Source: Gaeumannomyces sp. JS-464
Taxonomy: Eukaryota; Ascomycota; Sordariomycetes; Magnaporthales; Magnaporthaceae
NCBI GenBank assembly: GCA_002197995.1
Contig: NGZR01000007.1
Coordinates: forward strand, 2,252,399-2,316,398
Length of the DNA: 64,000 bases
Direction: 5' to 3'
The position numbers were made by a program, and so were the translations under genes. Shown one piece after another: positions 1 through 11,415 of this stretch; the first letter of the stretch is position 1, and each line of letters opens with the position of its first letter. Under the pieces are notes generated by a model. The model saw nothing but the letters and a program-made list of their open reading frames with translations. It was not told the origin of the DNA and searched no databases.

Positions 1-837
1 GCGCGATGTCAAGCCGACCGTCGGCTTGATCCCGACGAGGCCGCCGACGCTCGAGGGGGAGATGATGGACCCGTCCGTCTCGGTGCCCAGGGCGGCCCAT
101 GCCAGGCCGAGTGTGGATGCGACGGCGCTTCCGCTCGAGCTGCCCTGTGATGGTGTCAGCCACTGTGCGCTGGGGTTGGTATGGAAGGCAATAGGGCTTA
201 ACGAACGTGGTATGGGAGTCTTGGGGCGATGAGATGGGGCAGCGGAAAGAAGAATAAGGCTTACGCTGGGATCCTGCCGCTCGTGATATGCGCCCATAAC
301 CTGGCCGCCGTGGGCGCTCCAGCCGTTGCTGCTGTTCCTGCTCCGGTAGTTGGCCCACTGGCTCAGGTTCGCCTTGCCCAGGATGATGACCCCCGCGGCG
401 CGCAGCTTGGCGGCAACAAACGAGTCCCGCGGCACGGTCGCGCCGAGGAGCGCGTACGACCCGGCCGTGTTGTTCATGGCGTCGGCCGTGGCGATGTTGT
501 TCTTGATCAGCACGGGCACGCCGTGCAGCGGGCCCCTGGTGGCGCCCACGGCCCTCTCGGCGTCGAGCGCGGCCGCGACGGCGACGGCGTCGGGGTTCAC
601 CTCGGTGACGGCGCGGAGGCGCGCGTTGGTCTCGTTGATGCGCGCCGTGTAGGCCATGACCAGGTCGACGCTGGTGAAGAGGCCCTGCTCCAGGCCGCGG
701 GCCAGGTCGTCGAGGGTCGCGTCGATCAGGCGCGGGAACGGCTGGCCCTTGACGGTGATGTTGGGCTGTAGCGCCGCGAGGGCCGCGCAGAGCCATGTCG
801 CCAGCAGCAGCACGCTGCTGAGATTTAAGGGCAGCAT
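1..837 (-). CDS. Secreted amidase-signature family hydrolase (partial, C-terminus beyond window)
   Basis: The protein starts at 837 with a hydrophobic leader (about 22 residues, ending ALAALQ), so it is probably secreted. Exon 1 (837-265) carries the amidase-signature lysine in GVPVLIKNNIAT. A 120-nt intron (264-145, GTAAGC...TCACAG) joins it in phase to exon 2 (144-1), which opens with the Gly/Ser-rich GSSSGSAVAS loop holding the cis-Ser and continues to GTETDGSIISPSS with the nucleophilic Ser. The Lys-cisSer-Ser triad is therefore intact. Family members hydrolyse amides; secreted fungal versions are usually of unknown substrate. The last ~300 residues lie off the left edge. It is transcribed in the same direction as the aldolase next to it. 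The family call is firm; the substrate is not known. Confidence 0.88.
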   Translation of the reverse strand, partial: MLPLNLSSVLLLATWLCAALAALQPNITVKGQPFPRLIDATLDDLARGLEQGLFTSVDLVMAYTARINETNARLRAVTEVNPDAVAVAAALDAERAVGATRGPLHGVPVLIKNNIATADAMNNTAGSYALLGATVPRDSFVAAKLRAAGVIILGKANLSQWANYRSRNSSNGWSAHGGQVMGAYHERQDPSVSLILLSAAPSHRPKTPIPRSLSPIAFHTNPSAQWLTPSQGSSSGSAVASTLGLAWAALGTETDGSIISPSSVGGLVGIKPTVGLTSR

Positions 838-1553
838 CTTGGGCACAGGGCCGTTTGTCCTGATGCCTTGGACGGCGGGTGAAGCGGGTGCGCGAGGGCG
901 GCGTGTTTTCGTCGAGTGCTTAGTGCCGCAGTTCTCGTGCGAGATTCGCCCGGCTTATCGGGTAGTGTTTGATGTTCACCTTCCTCGGCACGTATGACGC
1001 AGGTCCCTGGTTCCCGGCCGGCATCAGACGAGTCAATCGAGCACGGCAGCGCGGGGTAGTTCCCCTACAAGGCAGGCCAAGAGTGAGTCGGGCCGTACTC
1101 TACCTTCTTTGTGGCTCGGGTGGTATGTATGTGCATTATTCGTACGTCCCTCGGACTCTGGCAACTCGGCGGCCCGGATCCTATTTGCCCGCTCGCATCA
1201 TGTTTGGACAAGGATCATGATCGCAGGATCGCGCAGCGCTGCTTGGCCCTCTTGCCGACTTGGGCTCTCGCTGACTCCGGCAATATTCCCGGCTGATTCC
1301 ATCGTTTCCGGGGGCAGAGGGATGGCAACGTGGGATTCTTACCTGGACAAGTGCCATATACATATGGGCCTGATTAGTCTCTATGTCACCAATACTCAGC
1401 CTCGGCTGGGTGACACTTCGTATCACCGAAGGCGTCTGTTTGCGGACCAGTCGAATCAAACAACCCCGAGATATCCCGCCTGGTACTGACAACGGCAATT
1501 CGATTGTATATACAGTTGCTTAGAAAATGACACATGCGTCCCGCATGCTCCCA
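838..1553. other. Intergenic, amidase promoter and aldolase 3' flank
   Basis: Short open frames on both strands overlap each other without recognisable domains or coding-like composition. I see no gene here. Confidence 0.6.
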
Positions 1554-2622
1554 TCACTTGAAGCTCTTCAGCGGGATCGCCTCCTCGGCCTCCTCAAGCA
1601 CCTGCATCGTCTTGATGGTCCACTCCCTCTGCACCTCGCCCGGCTCCAGATACGGCTTGCGCGGCGCAAACGTTTCCCTGGCCTGGATCCCCAGGTGCTT
1701 CCTGCCGATAAAGTGCCACGCCGCAAACTTCGTCAGCGACAAGCCCTTCTTGCACGCCCACTCGGCGTTGCCCACCAGCTCCTGCAGCCTCTTGGCCTCG
1801 TCCGTCCTGCCCTCGCGCCACAGGTCGTAGACGCGCGCGGTCGCGCGCGGGAAGATGTTGCCCATGCCCGTGACGCAGCCGACACCGCCTCCCTCGAGCG
1901 TCGGGACCAGGTAGTCGGCCGAGCCGCCGTAGACGCCGAACTGGGCTGGGGAGAACTTGGACGCCAGGCGGACGACCTTGCCGACATTGCCGCACGTCAG
2001 CTTAACGGCCACGATGTTGGGGTGCTCCGCCAGCGCGGCGATCTGGTCCGAGTCGACGTCGATGCCGCCCGTCACGCCGGGGAACTGGGGAATGGGGGTC
2101 AAGTTAGCCATCGCTTATTCCTATCGTGTCCGTAGAGGATGGGAAGAGGAGGCTCACGTTGTAAATAACAATAGGCATCGGGCTCGCGTCCGCAACCTCC
2201 CTGTAGTACGCCAGCATTGCGTCCGGCGTGACGGCCTTGGCCCAGTAGCTGGGCGGCAGCAGCAGGCCAAAGTTGGCGCCCGCCTCGGCGGCCTCGCGCG
2301 CGCACAGGATCGTCTCCCTGGTGCTCTGGGCGCTGATGCCGGCCACGATGGGGTAGTCTGCGGGCAGGCCGACCTCGGCGACGGCCTCGCGGGCCATGGC
2401 CACGATCTTTCTCCTCTCTTCGCGGTCCAGCAGCGCCAGCTCGCCGTTGGTGCCCAGGTACACGAGCCCGTGCTGGCCGGAGCGCAGCAGGTGGTGCGCG
2501 TGCAGGCGCATGGCGTCGTAGTCGATCTCCTGGGACGCGTCCGTCTTGTACAGCGTGAGCACGGGCGTGTAGACACCCTGCGGCAGGGGCCGGGCCTTGG
2601 GGGCGATGGTGGAGGTGGGCAT
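1554..2622 (-). CDS. DapA/HOGA-type class I aldolase (2-keto-3-deoxy sugar acid aldolase-like)
   Basis: Two exons (2622-2158 and 2084-1554) flank a 73-nt intron (GTGAGC...CCCCAG) and give 331 residues, normal for the DHDPS/N-acetylneuraminate lyase superfamily. The Schiff-base lysine is in VAVKLTCGN and the conserved tyrosine in PIVIYN; the GTNGE substrate-carboxylate loop is present near residue 48. The family splits 2-keto-3-deoxy or 4-hydroxy-2-oxo acids into pyruvate and an aldehyde. Fungal paralogues include the L-threo-3-deoxy-hexulosonate aldolase of D-galacturonate catabolism. I chose the ATG at 2622 because it falls just before the conserved PLPQGVYTP start; an in-frame ATG at 2709 would add 29 residues of possible mitochondrial leader. 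Neighbouring sugar-acid genes support a catabolic role. Confidence 0.88.
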
Positions 2623-3667
2623 TGTTGGCGGCGCCGGGGGTGGGCTTGCTGTGCAGGGCTGTCTTGGTGACGTCGATGCGATGTTTTTCCAACAAGACGA
2701 AAAGAGCACAGCGAGGGCCTGAGAAGCCGTTGGTGTGGTTTACTGAGCAAGGGCAGAGCGACCTTGAGATAAACCGGCCGACCACCAACTCCCTCACCCT
2801 AACCACGATCACCCCTCCAAAAGACGGCGCGCGACGCGGCCAGGGACGAGACGGGGCCCCGCCAACAGGCTCACGTCACGGCTCCACGGCGACGCTAACT
2901 TGCCCGGGGCGGGGACCCCTGCCCGCGGAGGCTTGTGTGGATATGGAGACGCCAAGCACCGAGAACCCCCGCGGGGGGAGGAGGCAAGTTCCTTGCCGGG
3001 CTTCTCGCCGGCCCACCTCGCTGGGAGCGAGTGGATTTTTTTCGCGTGTGGCGGCTGTCTCTGGTGCATGTGGTGGGGGGAGCTGATGACGCGGGCTCGT
3101 AGCTTGACGCCACCCGATCCAAGGGACGAACGCTGCCACGCGCCCTCCCCGGATCTGCTGTGCACCTGTGTCTTTGCGTTTCTCGCAATGATGCATGACA
3201 TACAGCACGGTCAGAGAAATAGATGCAGAGAGCGACGCCAACAACTGCGGACAGGGACTTTGACTCGGACAATGGCGCTGCAGTGCGGCGGCATGGCGCC
3301 GGATCGCTGGGCCGAACCAAGGTTGTGCCATCGGTCGAAACGAACGTCGCCTTCTAGCGCCGCTCGAATCCCAGGGGAAAGCCACGTATCCAGAGGCTCG
3401 GATCGTGGCGTGCGACAACGGATAACCCATGTTTCTGTCTTTGTAGATCTAGGCGATACCCAAATAAAAGTGCACACATTACAAACAACATTGCTCAGTG
3501 TATTCTTCGATTTATGTCTAGAAGACCAAGCGTGTGTCAAGCAGGTGGTGGTGACATGTACAGCGGCTAGCCAGGAGACGTGGCTGAAAGAATTATTTAT
3601 TGTAGATTATGGAAAGCGCCAGGATGAAGGCATGAGAAGATATAGGCGAACCAGATTAGGGAAGAGA
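2623..3667. other. Intergenic between aldolase and flavocytochrome gene
   Basis: This interval contains the aldolase promoter and the 3' flank of the next gene. A 313-codon open frame on the plus strand (2900-3841) runs antisense into the flavocytochrome coding region, has no domain and changes composition midway, so I read it as chance. Confidence 0.55.
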
Positions 3668-5374
3668 CTACAGCCGCAACTTAGGCTCCCAGCGGATCCA
3701 GGGATGTTCGGATGCCGATCGGACAAGGTGCTCGATGTCGGCCGTGTTGACCAGCCCAGGGTGGGCTTCGTCCAGCGAGTTGATGCCGCAAAGCTTCATC
3801 GAGACTTCGAGCTCGTCTTTGAGGACTGCGGACGAAAGTAAAAGACCAGTCAGCGATGCGTCCTTCCTGGCATGAGCTGGAGATGGGAACTTACTCTGAA
3901 TGAGGTGTGCGCAGCCCTCCTCGCCGTACGTGAGCGAGTAGAGGAACGGCCTGCCGACGCCAACGGCGCTGGCGCCCAGGCAGATGGCCTTGAGGATGTC
4001 GGAGCCGCGCTCAAAGCCGCCGTCGACCATGACCTCGAGCTGGTCAAAGACCTCGGGCGCGTACCGGTGCAGCTCCAGCAGCACCAGGATGGCGGGCTGC
4101 GCCGTGTCGAGCGACCTGCCGCCGTGGTTGCTGAGCATGACGCCGGCGCACCCGTGCCGGACGGCCAGGCGCGCGTCATCGGCGCTCTGCACGCCCTTGA
4201 GCACGACGGGCAGGCCCGACGTCTCCCTGATCCACGCAATGTCCTCCCACACGAGCCGCTTCTCGACGTACTGCGCCATCAGCCGGCCCATGCCGCCGCC
4301 CTTCTTGTCGTTGCCGGCCACGGCGCCCGACACGGCCGACGCGACGGCCTCGGCCGCGATGCGCTCGTCCGCCTCGCGCTTGCCGGGGACCGGCGCGTCC
4401 ACCGTGACGAAGATGGCCCGGATCCCCAGCCCCTTGGCCTGGCGCAGCAGGCCCGCCGTCTTGGCCCGGTCCGAGTTGACGTACAGCTGGAAGAAGAAGT
4501 CCTGGCGGCCCGACGCGCCCGTCAGCTCGTGCCGCTCCGACCTGGACAGGCCGTCGGCGGCCGACGCGATGGCGGGGAGCGGGTAGCTGGCGTTGTTGGA
4601 GATGCACTGGATCACACCTTCCCGGGCCGCGCCCCGCGCCAGGGCGAGCTCGCCGTCCGGGTGCGCGAGGCGGGCCATGGCGGCGGGGCTGATGAAGAAG
4701 GGAGCGGCCGAGTCGACGCCGAGGACGCGGCGCCGCAAGCTGGTCTCGGCCACGTCGCGGAGCACACGCGGCCTCAGCATGACGCGGCGCAGGAACGACT
4801 GGTTCCAGGCGTGCGTGTTGAGGTCCGTGGCGGCCGACGAGTAGAAGGCCCAGGCCTTGGGCGTGAGCGTGCGCGCGGCCACCTCGCGCAGGTCCGCGGC
4901 GCTGATGCACGAGTACAGGTCTGGCTTGCGGTAGGGCTGGGGCTGCTGGGGAGAGCCGGCGAGAGTAGCATCTGGCGCAGAACTCGACTTCTGCTGCTGC
5001 TGCTGCTGCTCAACCTCGGCCTCAGTGCCCGGGGGAGCGGCATCAGTGCTTGCGGGGATGAAGTTGCCCTTGAACTTGTCCGGGCTCAGCGCCTCCTCCA
5101 GCATGCCGGGGCGTGGATGTCGTCGTAGGCGGCCGTCGCATCCTTGCCGGCATATTGCAAGAGTGCTGGATCGTTTATGTCAGCGTCGACAGTTTCCTTT
5201 TCTATGCAAGCAGCCCAGGGAATGGGACGAAAGCATACTTGCAGAGCCTCCTGGGTGCTCGCTGAGGAAGTCGGTCACGTCCCAGACCTTCATGTGCACG
5301 GCGATCCAGCAGTCCTGGGGCGACTGGTGCCTACTCAGCTCGGCGGCGGTCAACAGCACCTCTGTCGTCGCCAT
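3668..5374 (-). CDS. Flavocytochrome b2-type L-2-hydroxyacid (L-lactate) dehydrogenase
   Basis: Three exons (5374-5239, 5165-3895, 3825-3668) encode an N-terminal cytochrome b5 domain (heme-ligand HPGG in exon 1), a poly-Gln linker and an FMN-dependent 2-hydroxyacid dehydrogenase domain. Catalytic residues match yeast Cyb2: Tyr in AFYSSAA, Tyr in QLYVN, Asp in VTVDAP, Lys in VVLKGVQ, and His/Arg in SNHGGRSLD. The family oxidises L-lactate or similar acids to keto acids and passes electrons to cytochrome c, usually in the mitochondrial intermembrane space; no clear targeting leader is seen at this start. One base is missing near 5106-5111 (G/C run) between the b5 domain and linker; allowing for it gives 521 residues. 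The second intron is 69 nt, without an in-frame stop. Confidence 0.88.
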
Positions 5375-7302
5375 TATGCGCACAGGAGCCGATGTCGTGG
5401 GTGGCGAGAGAAAGGGGGAACGGCACGAGCGGGGTATATCAAGCAAACAAACCGCTGCAAAAGATGAAAGACATGGGGAGGGACGACCCAGGAATCATCA
5501 GCTTACACGGACCAACACAGGTCCTTGTCCACAGGTCCTGATCAGGCCTTAATACATATGTTATACCGGACGGGAAGCTCGTCCCTTATGGGCACCGCAG
5601 CCCGCGCCCGCCGCGGCACCTTTTTTTTCTTTCTCGAGCTGGACAATCCTCCGTCTCCAAAAAGGAAGAACGCAACACAACTGCGACTTGACTCCGCCTC
5701 AGCTCCATTCCCAGGGGCCCTGCCAGGACCGCGGCTTCGCTTCGGCCGCGTCTCCTCAGAGACCGTCGGGCGGCGCCGCATTTCGGGAATAGCTGACAAA
5801 AGACATGAGAAATCTGGTTCAGCCGCGTGATTTCCATGCGACGCTGCGAGCATGGCATTTCTAGGATGCAACTTGCCCCGTGCCGGATTAGCTGGGTCAC
5901 CCCTCGCTGTGCTGCTGCTTGCTGCTGGGTGTGGGGCGCCTGTGGGCCTCTGGGAAGCTCGCGCGGTCTTCTCGCCGAATGCTTCCGCTGCTCGCCGCCT
6001 TCTTCTTCCTCGTGGTGATGGAGGAGGGGAAGAAAGCAACGATACCTTATATCAGAGGGTTCTTTTCCTGTTCAACCCCTGAATGTGCCTGAGTTTCCCG
6101 TCTGGCCAATTCCCTTGGCCGAATCCGCGAAGCCGTTCGTCACATGGAACCCGGTTAGGCCTCGGCAGGAAAAGTCGTCGGTGAGCCAAGTAGCAGTCGG
6201 ATCAGGGTTGCCATAATTGGGGCTGGTAAAATCGCGTTTCCCACCCCGATCCGGTCCAGCATTCCAGAAGTCGCGTGCGCACACCCGTCAAGGGCAGGCA
6301 AGCGCAGATCTTTGTCAAGGGCGATGGAGCATTAGTATCTGTTGTAATATTCCCAGGCTGTGGGATTGTGGAAACATTTGGAACCGAGACAAGGTAGCAA
6401 CCATGTTGGTACCTACCTGTTGAGCAACGATTGTGCCAAGTTCGATATAAGAATCGCTAGTATTAAAAGTCTACAAATTTGTCTGGATTACCTTGTGGCT
6501 AGGTTTGAGAGAGTGGACACCCGCCATCAAAGGCGCAGGGCCGGATGCCTGATACAACGGGACGGTTTCGAGGTAAGAGAAGTGCTCCAAGCAGAAGCGC
6601 ATACCACGATACGATCAAGGCAGTCGTGAATAGCGTCTCTTTTCGTCTTCGCCCCGTTCTACTGTACCCACATCGTGATAAAAAAAATCCAAAAAAATCC
6701 AGGAATACCATTCTGTATGGTGACGAATCTTCCCCAGTCTTCAAGCTCCCAACCCAGACAACCAACCTTCAGGTCAGCCCTGGTGAGTCTCCGACGTTAA
6801 AAGTCTAGCGATGGGAAACTTTGAACCACATATTTGGGAGGAAAAGGGCGCTATTCATGGCTGCGTGCCTGCCATCGAGAATCAGCAAGCATGCAGACAT
6901 TTACCCAGCGACCCGACCCGGCCTCCCCGACTGGGCCGCATCGACGTGTCGGCAGAGACAGGTCTGGGTGGTGCGGGGAAAGGGAACGTCCGAGATGCGC
7001 ACCACTGAGCGTTCGGGACTTGGTCTTGGGCCGACGAGGTTGGGGATGCGAGGTTGTATTCCGCACGGGGAAATGCAACCTTGATAGCCGCGGCTGATGT
7101 CAGTTCGGTGCCGTGAGCGGAGCATCACCAAGGGGCCGGTGGGGAGAAAAGCAGACGGTATTGAGGGCTTTTTGCCACGGGAACAGGTTTAAAATGAACT
7201 GGAAGACGTCCGCGGTCCTGTCCGCCTGCCACCAGGAGCCACCTCCCGTCTCACAGCCCAAGCAGAGAGGCCCGGATATCGCAGCGCGTGAACACATCCA
7301 AA
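5375..7302. other. Intergenic, no gene recognised
   Basis: About 1.9 kb between the divergent flavocytochrome and GH27 genes. Open frames are short and low in complexity. The right end contains the GH27 promoter and possibly an unrecognised 5' exon of that gene. Confidence 0.5.
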
Positions 7303-9027
7303 ATGCCAACACTAACCTCCTGCCGCGTCAGCCAACATCGCCCTGGCCGCGTCCCTGGCCGGGGCGCTCGTTGAGGCGGCGCCGCCGATGGGCTGGAACA
7401 GCTACAACACGTTCGGGTGCTCGCCGTCTGAGGAGCATATCAAGACGAGCGCGCAGGGGCTCGTCGACCTCGGCTTCCGGGACCTGGGCTACAGGACCGT
7501 CACCGTCGACTGCGGCTGGAACGGCCGCGACCGCGACGCCCAGGGCCGCCTGCAGTGGAACCAGACTCGTTTCCCGTCTGGCGGGAAGGCGCTCGGCGAC
7601 TTCGTCCACGGCCTGGGGCTGAAGTTTGGGCTCTACTCGGGCGCGGGGTACCTCCAGTGCGGGAGCACCGACCTGCCCGCGTCTCTGGGGTTCGAGGAGG
7701 TTGACGCAAAGTCGTTTGCCGAGTGGGGAGGGGACTCGCTGAAGTGAGTGCCAAATTCACCGAGGCCAGCGAGTAGAAGGAGCGCGCAGAGTGCTGACCG
7801 GAGCGGACGGGCAACAGGTACGACAACTGCTACGCCACCTCGCGGACCGTCATGGTCGACTCGGACTCGGCCGAGGCCAAGAGCCCCGCGCGCTTCCTCA
7901 AGATGGGCAGGCTCCTCAAGGAGACGGGCCGCGACATCGCCTACTGGCTCTGCCAGTGGGGCATCGGCGACAACGTGCCCGAGTGGGCGGCCAGCACGGG
8001 CCAGAGCTGGCGCATCAGCAACGACATCTACGACAGCTGGCGCAGCATCTGGCGCATCGTCAACCACGTGGTGCCGCACGCGCGCCACACGCGCGCCGGC
8101 GCCTACGCCGACATGGACATGCTCGTCGTCGGGCTGGGCGGCCTGACACCCGACGAGGAGCGCTTCCACTTTGGCATGTGGTCCATCATGAAGTCGCCGC
8201 TGCACATCGGCGCCGTCGTGGACGAGGCGCGGACCCCGCGCGCGTCGCTCGACATCATGCGCAACAAGGAAGTCATCGCCCTGAACCAGGACGCGCTGTC
8301 GCGGCCGGCGCGCCTGGCGCTGCGGTACACCGAGGAGGAGTGGGACGTCTGGGTCGGCGACCTGTCGGGCGGCCGCAAGGTCGTCGGCGTCGCCAACTGG
8401 CGCAACCAGTCCAAGACGGTCCCGCTGGACCTGGCCTTCCTGGGCATTGGATCGGCGGGCAACGCGCGAGACGTCTGGGCTGCCAAGGACCTGGGCGCCG
8501 TGTCCGGGACGCGGCAAGTGCAGCTCGCCGCGCACGAGCTCAAGCTTCTGGTCCTCGGCGACGTCAAGGCCGCACCGGCGCCGTCCTCCAAGGGGCTGTA
8601 CCACCCGGCCACGGCGGCGTCGCTGAGCGGGCCGGCGGTGCTGCGCTCGTGCGCGGGCAGCAAGCACGGCTGCCAGCCCGTGGGGCAGAAGGTGGGCGAC
8701 GTCAGCGAGCAGGCACGCGTGCGGTTCGGCAACGTGACCGTGGCGACGGGCGGGGCCAAGTACGTCGGGGTCGACTTTATCAACTACGACTACGCCTTCC
8801 AGACCGCGTGGGGATGGGGCACAAACACGCGCAACATGACGGTGCGAGTCAACGGCGGGCCCGCGAAGCGCTGGGCTTTCCCACTCGGCGGCAACGACTG
8901 GTTCGAGACGGGCAGGCTCAACATCCAGCTCGACGGGTTCAGGGCTGGCGGCAACGAGGTCGAGTTTGCCGGCGTCGCCGGGTCAGGGTTCGCGCCTGAC
9001 CTTGTCGGGTTCGAGGTGTATGATTGA
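7303..9027 (+). CDS. Secreted GH27 alpha-galactosidase / beta-L-arabinopyranosidase-like, with C-terminal CBM-like domain
   Basis: The GH27 domain begins at PPMGWNSYNTFGC. The nucleophile Asp is in LKYDNCY, split by the intron at 7744-7817, and the acid/base Asp is in SWRISNDI. A linker near residue 420 leads to a C-terminal beta-rich module of about 145 residues resembling the carbohydrate-binding domains attached to fungal GH27 enzymes. The hydrophobic run before the domain (NIALAASLAGALVEA) looks like a signal peptide. It is out of phase with the ATG at 7303, so either a base is missing near 7333 or a short first intron ends at GCGTCAG with its CTAAC branch site. The start is therefore provisional. 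Activity on terminal galactose or arabinopyranose is expected from the family. Confidence 0.88.
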
Positions 9028-9113
9028 GGGACGGCCACAGAAATGACATGATGTGTGAGGGTTTTTCATATTTTATAATGTGTACACCACATCTATCACC
9101 GACAGCCCAGATC

Positions 9114-10286
9114 CTACTCCAAAACCTCCCCCTTGATCCTGCAGTACTTCATCCTCATCCGCCAGAACGTGTAGGCAATGTGGATGGCGCCGTCGGCGCC
9201 GACAGCGATGCTCGGGTAGCTGAGCTCGCGGTTCCTCTGGTCCTTGGAGTTGTTTGTCAGGCAGAACCCGTTGCCGTCCTCAAGCACGCCCTGCGTCTTC
9301 CACGTGCGCCCGCCGTCCTCGGACGTCGCCAGCGTCAGCTTGTTCCGCGGCGTGCCCCATATGGCGGGCTTGCCGTCGATGACGGCCTGCTTCCTGAGCT
9401 TGGGCTCGTCCGTCTCGATGTCGTCGTACAGCCCCTCGCGGCGCGTCATGTCAGGCGTCGCGCGCGAATCGTTGTAAATCAGCGCCAGCTTCCCGCCCTT
9501 GATGACGGCCATGCCGATGCCCGAGTTGGGGTTCGGCAGGTCTGTCGGCTCGGGCTTAGACCATGTGATGCAGTCCTGCGAGCGTGAGATGTAGACGTTG
9601 TCGGCCCAGCGGCTGCGGTAGACGGCGACCCAGCCGCCCTCGGGGCTCGGGTTCGGCCGGATGTTCATGTGCACGGCGCCGCGCGAGTCGGGCACTATGC
9701 TCTCCCGCCACGTCTCGCCGCCGTCGGCCGAGTACTTGACGGCCGCGATGTCGTCGTTGCCCACCCACTCGACCCCTTCCTCGGCGCGGCAATGGAATAC
9801 CGGCAGGACCCAGACGTCCTTCCCGGGCCCCTCCTTGTCCGGCAGTACCATGATGGGCTGCCGGACAAAGACGCCGCGGTCGGGGAAGGCCTCGCGGGCC
9901 TCGGACCAGGTGCGCCCCTGGTCTGTGGACACGCGGCGGCGCACGAGGCACTTGTTCTGGGCGCCGTGCTCCTGGGCCGTGTAGAAGAGCCAAAGGTTCT
10001 TGGTGCGCGGGTCCTCGAACAGGACCGGGTTCTGCTCGCTGCGGGCCGGGTCGTCCGACACCTGTATGGGCTCGGACCAGGTCGTGGCTCCCGGGGCCAG
10101 CCGGGCCAGCCAGATGTAGATGTCTGAGACGCCCTCCATGGAGCCTCCGAACCAGGCGCAGAGCACCTCGCCGCTGTCTAGGATCAGCAGGTTCGACGCG
10201 TGCACCTGGTCGGTCGACGACTGGATGTAGTTCTCCTCCCGGCTGGGGTCGTTGACGACCCGCAGGTCTGGGTGGAAGTGAATCAT
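9114..10286 (-). CDS. BNR/Asp-box beta-propeller protein (sialidase-fold; possible polysaccharide lyase)
   Basis: A single intact frame of 390 residues contains three clear Asp boxes (STDQGRTWSE, SADGGETWRE, SEDGGRTWKT) and the AWFGGSMEG motif usual in BNR_2 proteins. The N-terminal FRIP arginine motif of true sialidases is absent, so hydrolysis of sialic acid is doubtful. Fungal proteins of this fold include the L-rhamnose-alpha-1,4-D-glucuronate lyase family (PL42), which would suit the sugar-acid genes around it; that assignment is inference. No signal peptide is visible at this start, though the ATG is only 31 nt from a 29-base G tract that could disturb assembly. It converges with the GH27 gene (3' ends 86 nt apart) and diverges from the MFS gene. 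Confidence 0.82.
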   Translation of the reverse strand: MIHFHPDLRVVNDPSREENYIQSSTDQVHASNLLILDSGEVLCAWFGGSMEGVSDIYIWLARLAPGATTWSEPIQVSDDPARSEQNPVLFEDPRTKNLWLFYTAQEHGAQNKCLVRRRVSTDQGRTWSEAREAFPDRGVFVRQPIMVLPDKEGPGKDVWVLPVFHCRAEEGVEWVGNDDIAAVKYSADGGETWRESIVPDSRGAVHMNIRPNPSPEGGWVAVYRSRWADNVYISRSQDCITWSKPEPTDLPNPNSGIGMAVIKGGKLALIYNDSRATPDMTRREGLYDDIETDEPKLRKQAVIDGKPAIWGTPRNKLTLATSEDGGRTWKTQGVLEDGNGFCLTNNSKDQRNRELSYPSIAVGADGAIHIAYTFWRMRMKYCRIKGEVLE

Positions 10287-10315
10287 GGCGGTTGGTCGGA
10301 TGCTCGATAGTCGTT

Positions 10316-10346
<31 letters not shown>

Positions 10347-11415
10347 TGGTTCGTTCGCGGGTGGTAGTGGGGGTTGTCTCGACGGTGTGGGCAGGTGAAG
10401 AAGGGCGGTGGATGCGCCCAGATCACCAGATAACCGAGCTCGTTTCTCCCTGCGGTCAGAAGACGGGTTATGTTTGCAGTATTATGGGTATTATCATTCC
10501 CTTTGTCTCCCTAGCCGTGCCTCTGAGATATCGCCAACAGGACCCGTCGGCTGCCCTCAAAACGCTGGCGGCCAGTTCCGAGCTTCGTCCCGCCATCGTC
10601 ACTGTCACCCTGCCCCCGCTGTTGCCGGGGTGGGGACCAGGATTGCCAGCCCAGCGACCTCTCAGGTGGGGCATTCTCCTTGCCCGGCCTTCTCTCCGCA
10701 GGGCCGCGACTCGTGCTTCAACGCACCCGCCTTCATCTCTGCCCCTACATACTGTACGAAAGGACGTCGCCCCGACACGAGGAGGAGAAGGAAACCATGC
10801 GCCAGCCCGCTATGGATGATGGCGCGCCAAGTCCCATCAAGCTTTCAACGGCCTGCAAGACCAGCGCTACCACACCCCACGGGGAAACGCACATGGGCCC
10901 TCGGCCTCTCCCTTCCAAACGTGGTGATGGCGCTAGACTCACTACTGAGTCGTGTTGGCTCCTGTCCCCAGACCAGGAGCAACGAGCCTGGCAAAACGGT
11001 GGGGAGGCGATTTCTCCGCACGGCTGCCTGAGCCGGGGAGCTAATCTCCTATCGCGTCGCGGGGAGAAAATGGGGGAAGAAGAGGGTCTCGGAACACTGC
11101 GAGGAAAGGCATCCAGGACATATAAAATAGAAAGGAGGGAGCCCGGCACTGAGAGATGTTCCTCCTTGTCGGCCAAGCCCCTGCGATATCTGCCCGACAC
11201 TCCTTTTGTGATTTGCTCGCAACCTTCTCCAACAGCGACCCCAACTCTAGCTGCCGAAACGGGGGACCGCCAACGGTCTTGGCTTCGGCAGAGTAGCAAA
11301 GCCAAGCCATTCCCGTCTCGCTTCGGTCTTGGCTCTCGCCACCTTCTGCGCCATTTCCAAGTTCCCTTTTTTACTCCGCACTCCCATTTCCCCATTTGGG
11401 GTACGGCAAAGGAAG
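10287..11415. promoter_or_regulatory. Shared divergent promoter, BNR gene (-) and MFS transporter (+)
   Basis: About 1.1 kb separates two genes transcribed away from each other, so it must contain both promoters. It contains the G29 tract near the BNR start. I could not pick out a palindromic CGG-type Zn2Cys6 site with confidence. Confidence 0.45.
10318..10346. repeat. Homopolymer tract, 29 G
   Basis: An uninterrupted run of G on the plus strand (C on the coding strand of the BNR gene) lies 31 nt upstream of the BNR start codon. Length may be unreliable in the assembly. Confidence 0.9.

Noticed and set aside
1507..1522. 16-base word TATATACAGTTGCTTA shared with 17369-17384
   Set aside because: One shared 16-mer pair is roughly what chance gives in 64 kb, and the flanks do not match.
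2900..3841. 313-codon plus-strand open frame
   Set aside because: Runs antisense into the flavocytochrome 3' exon, has no motif and mixed composition; chance frame in GC-rich DNA.
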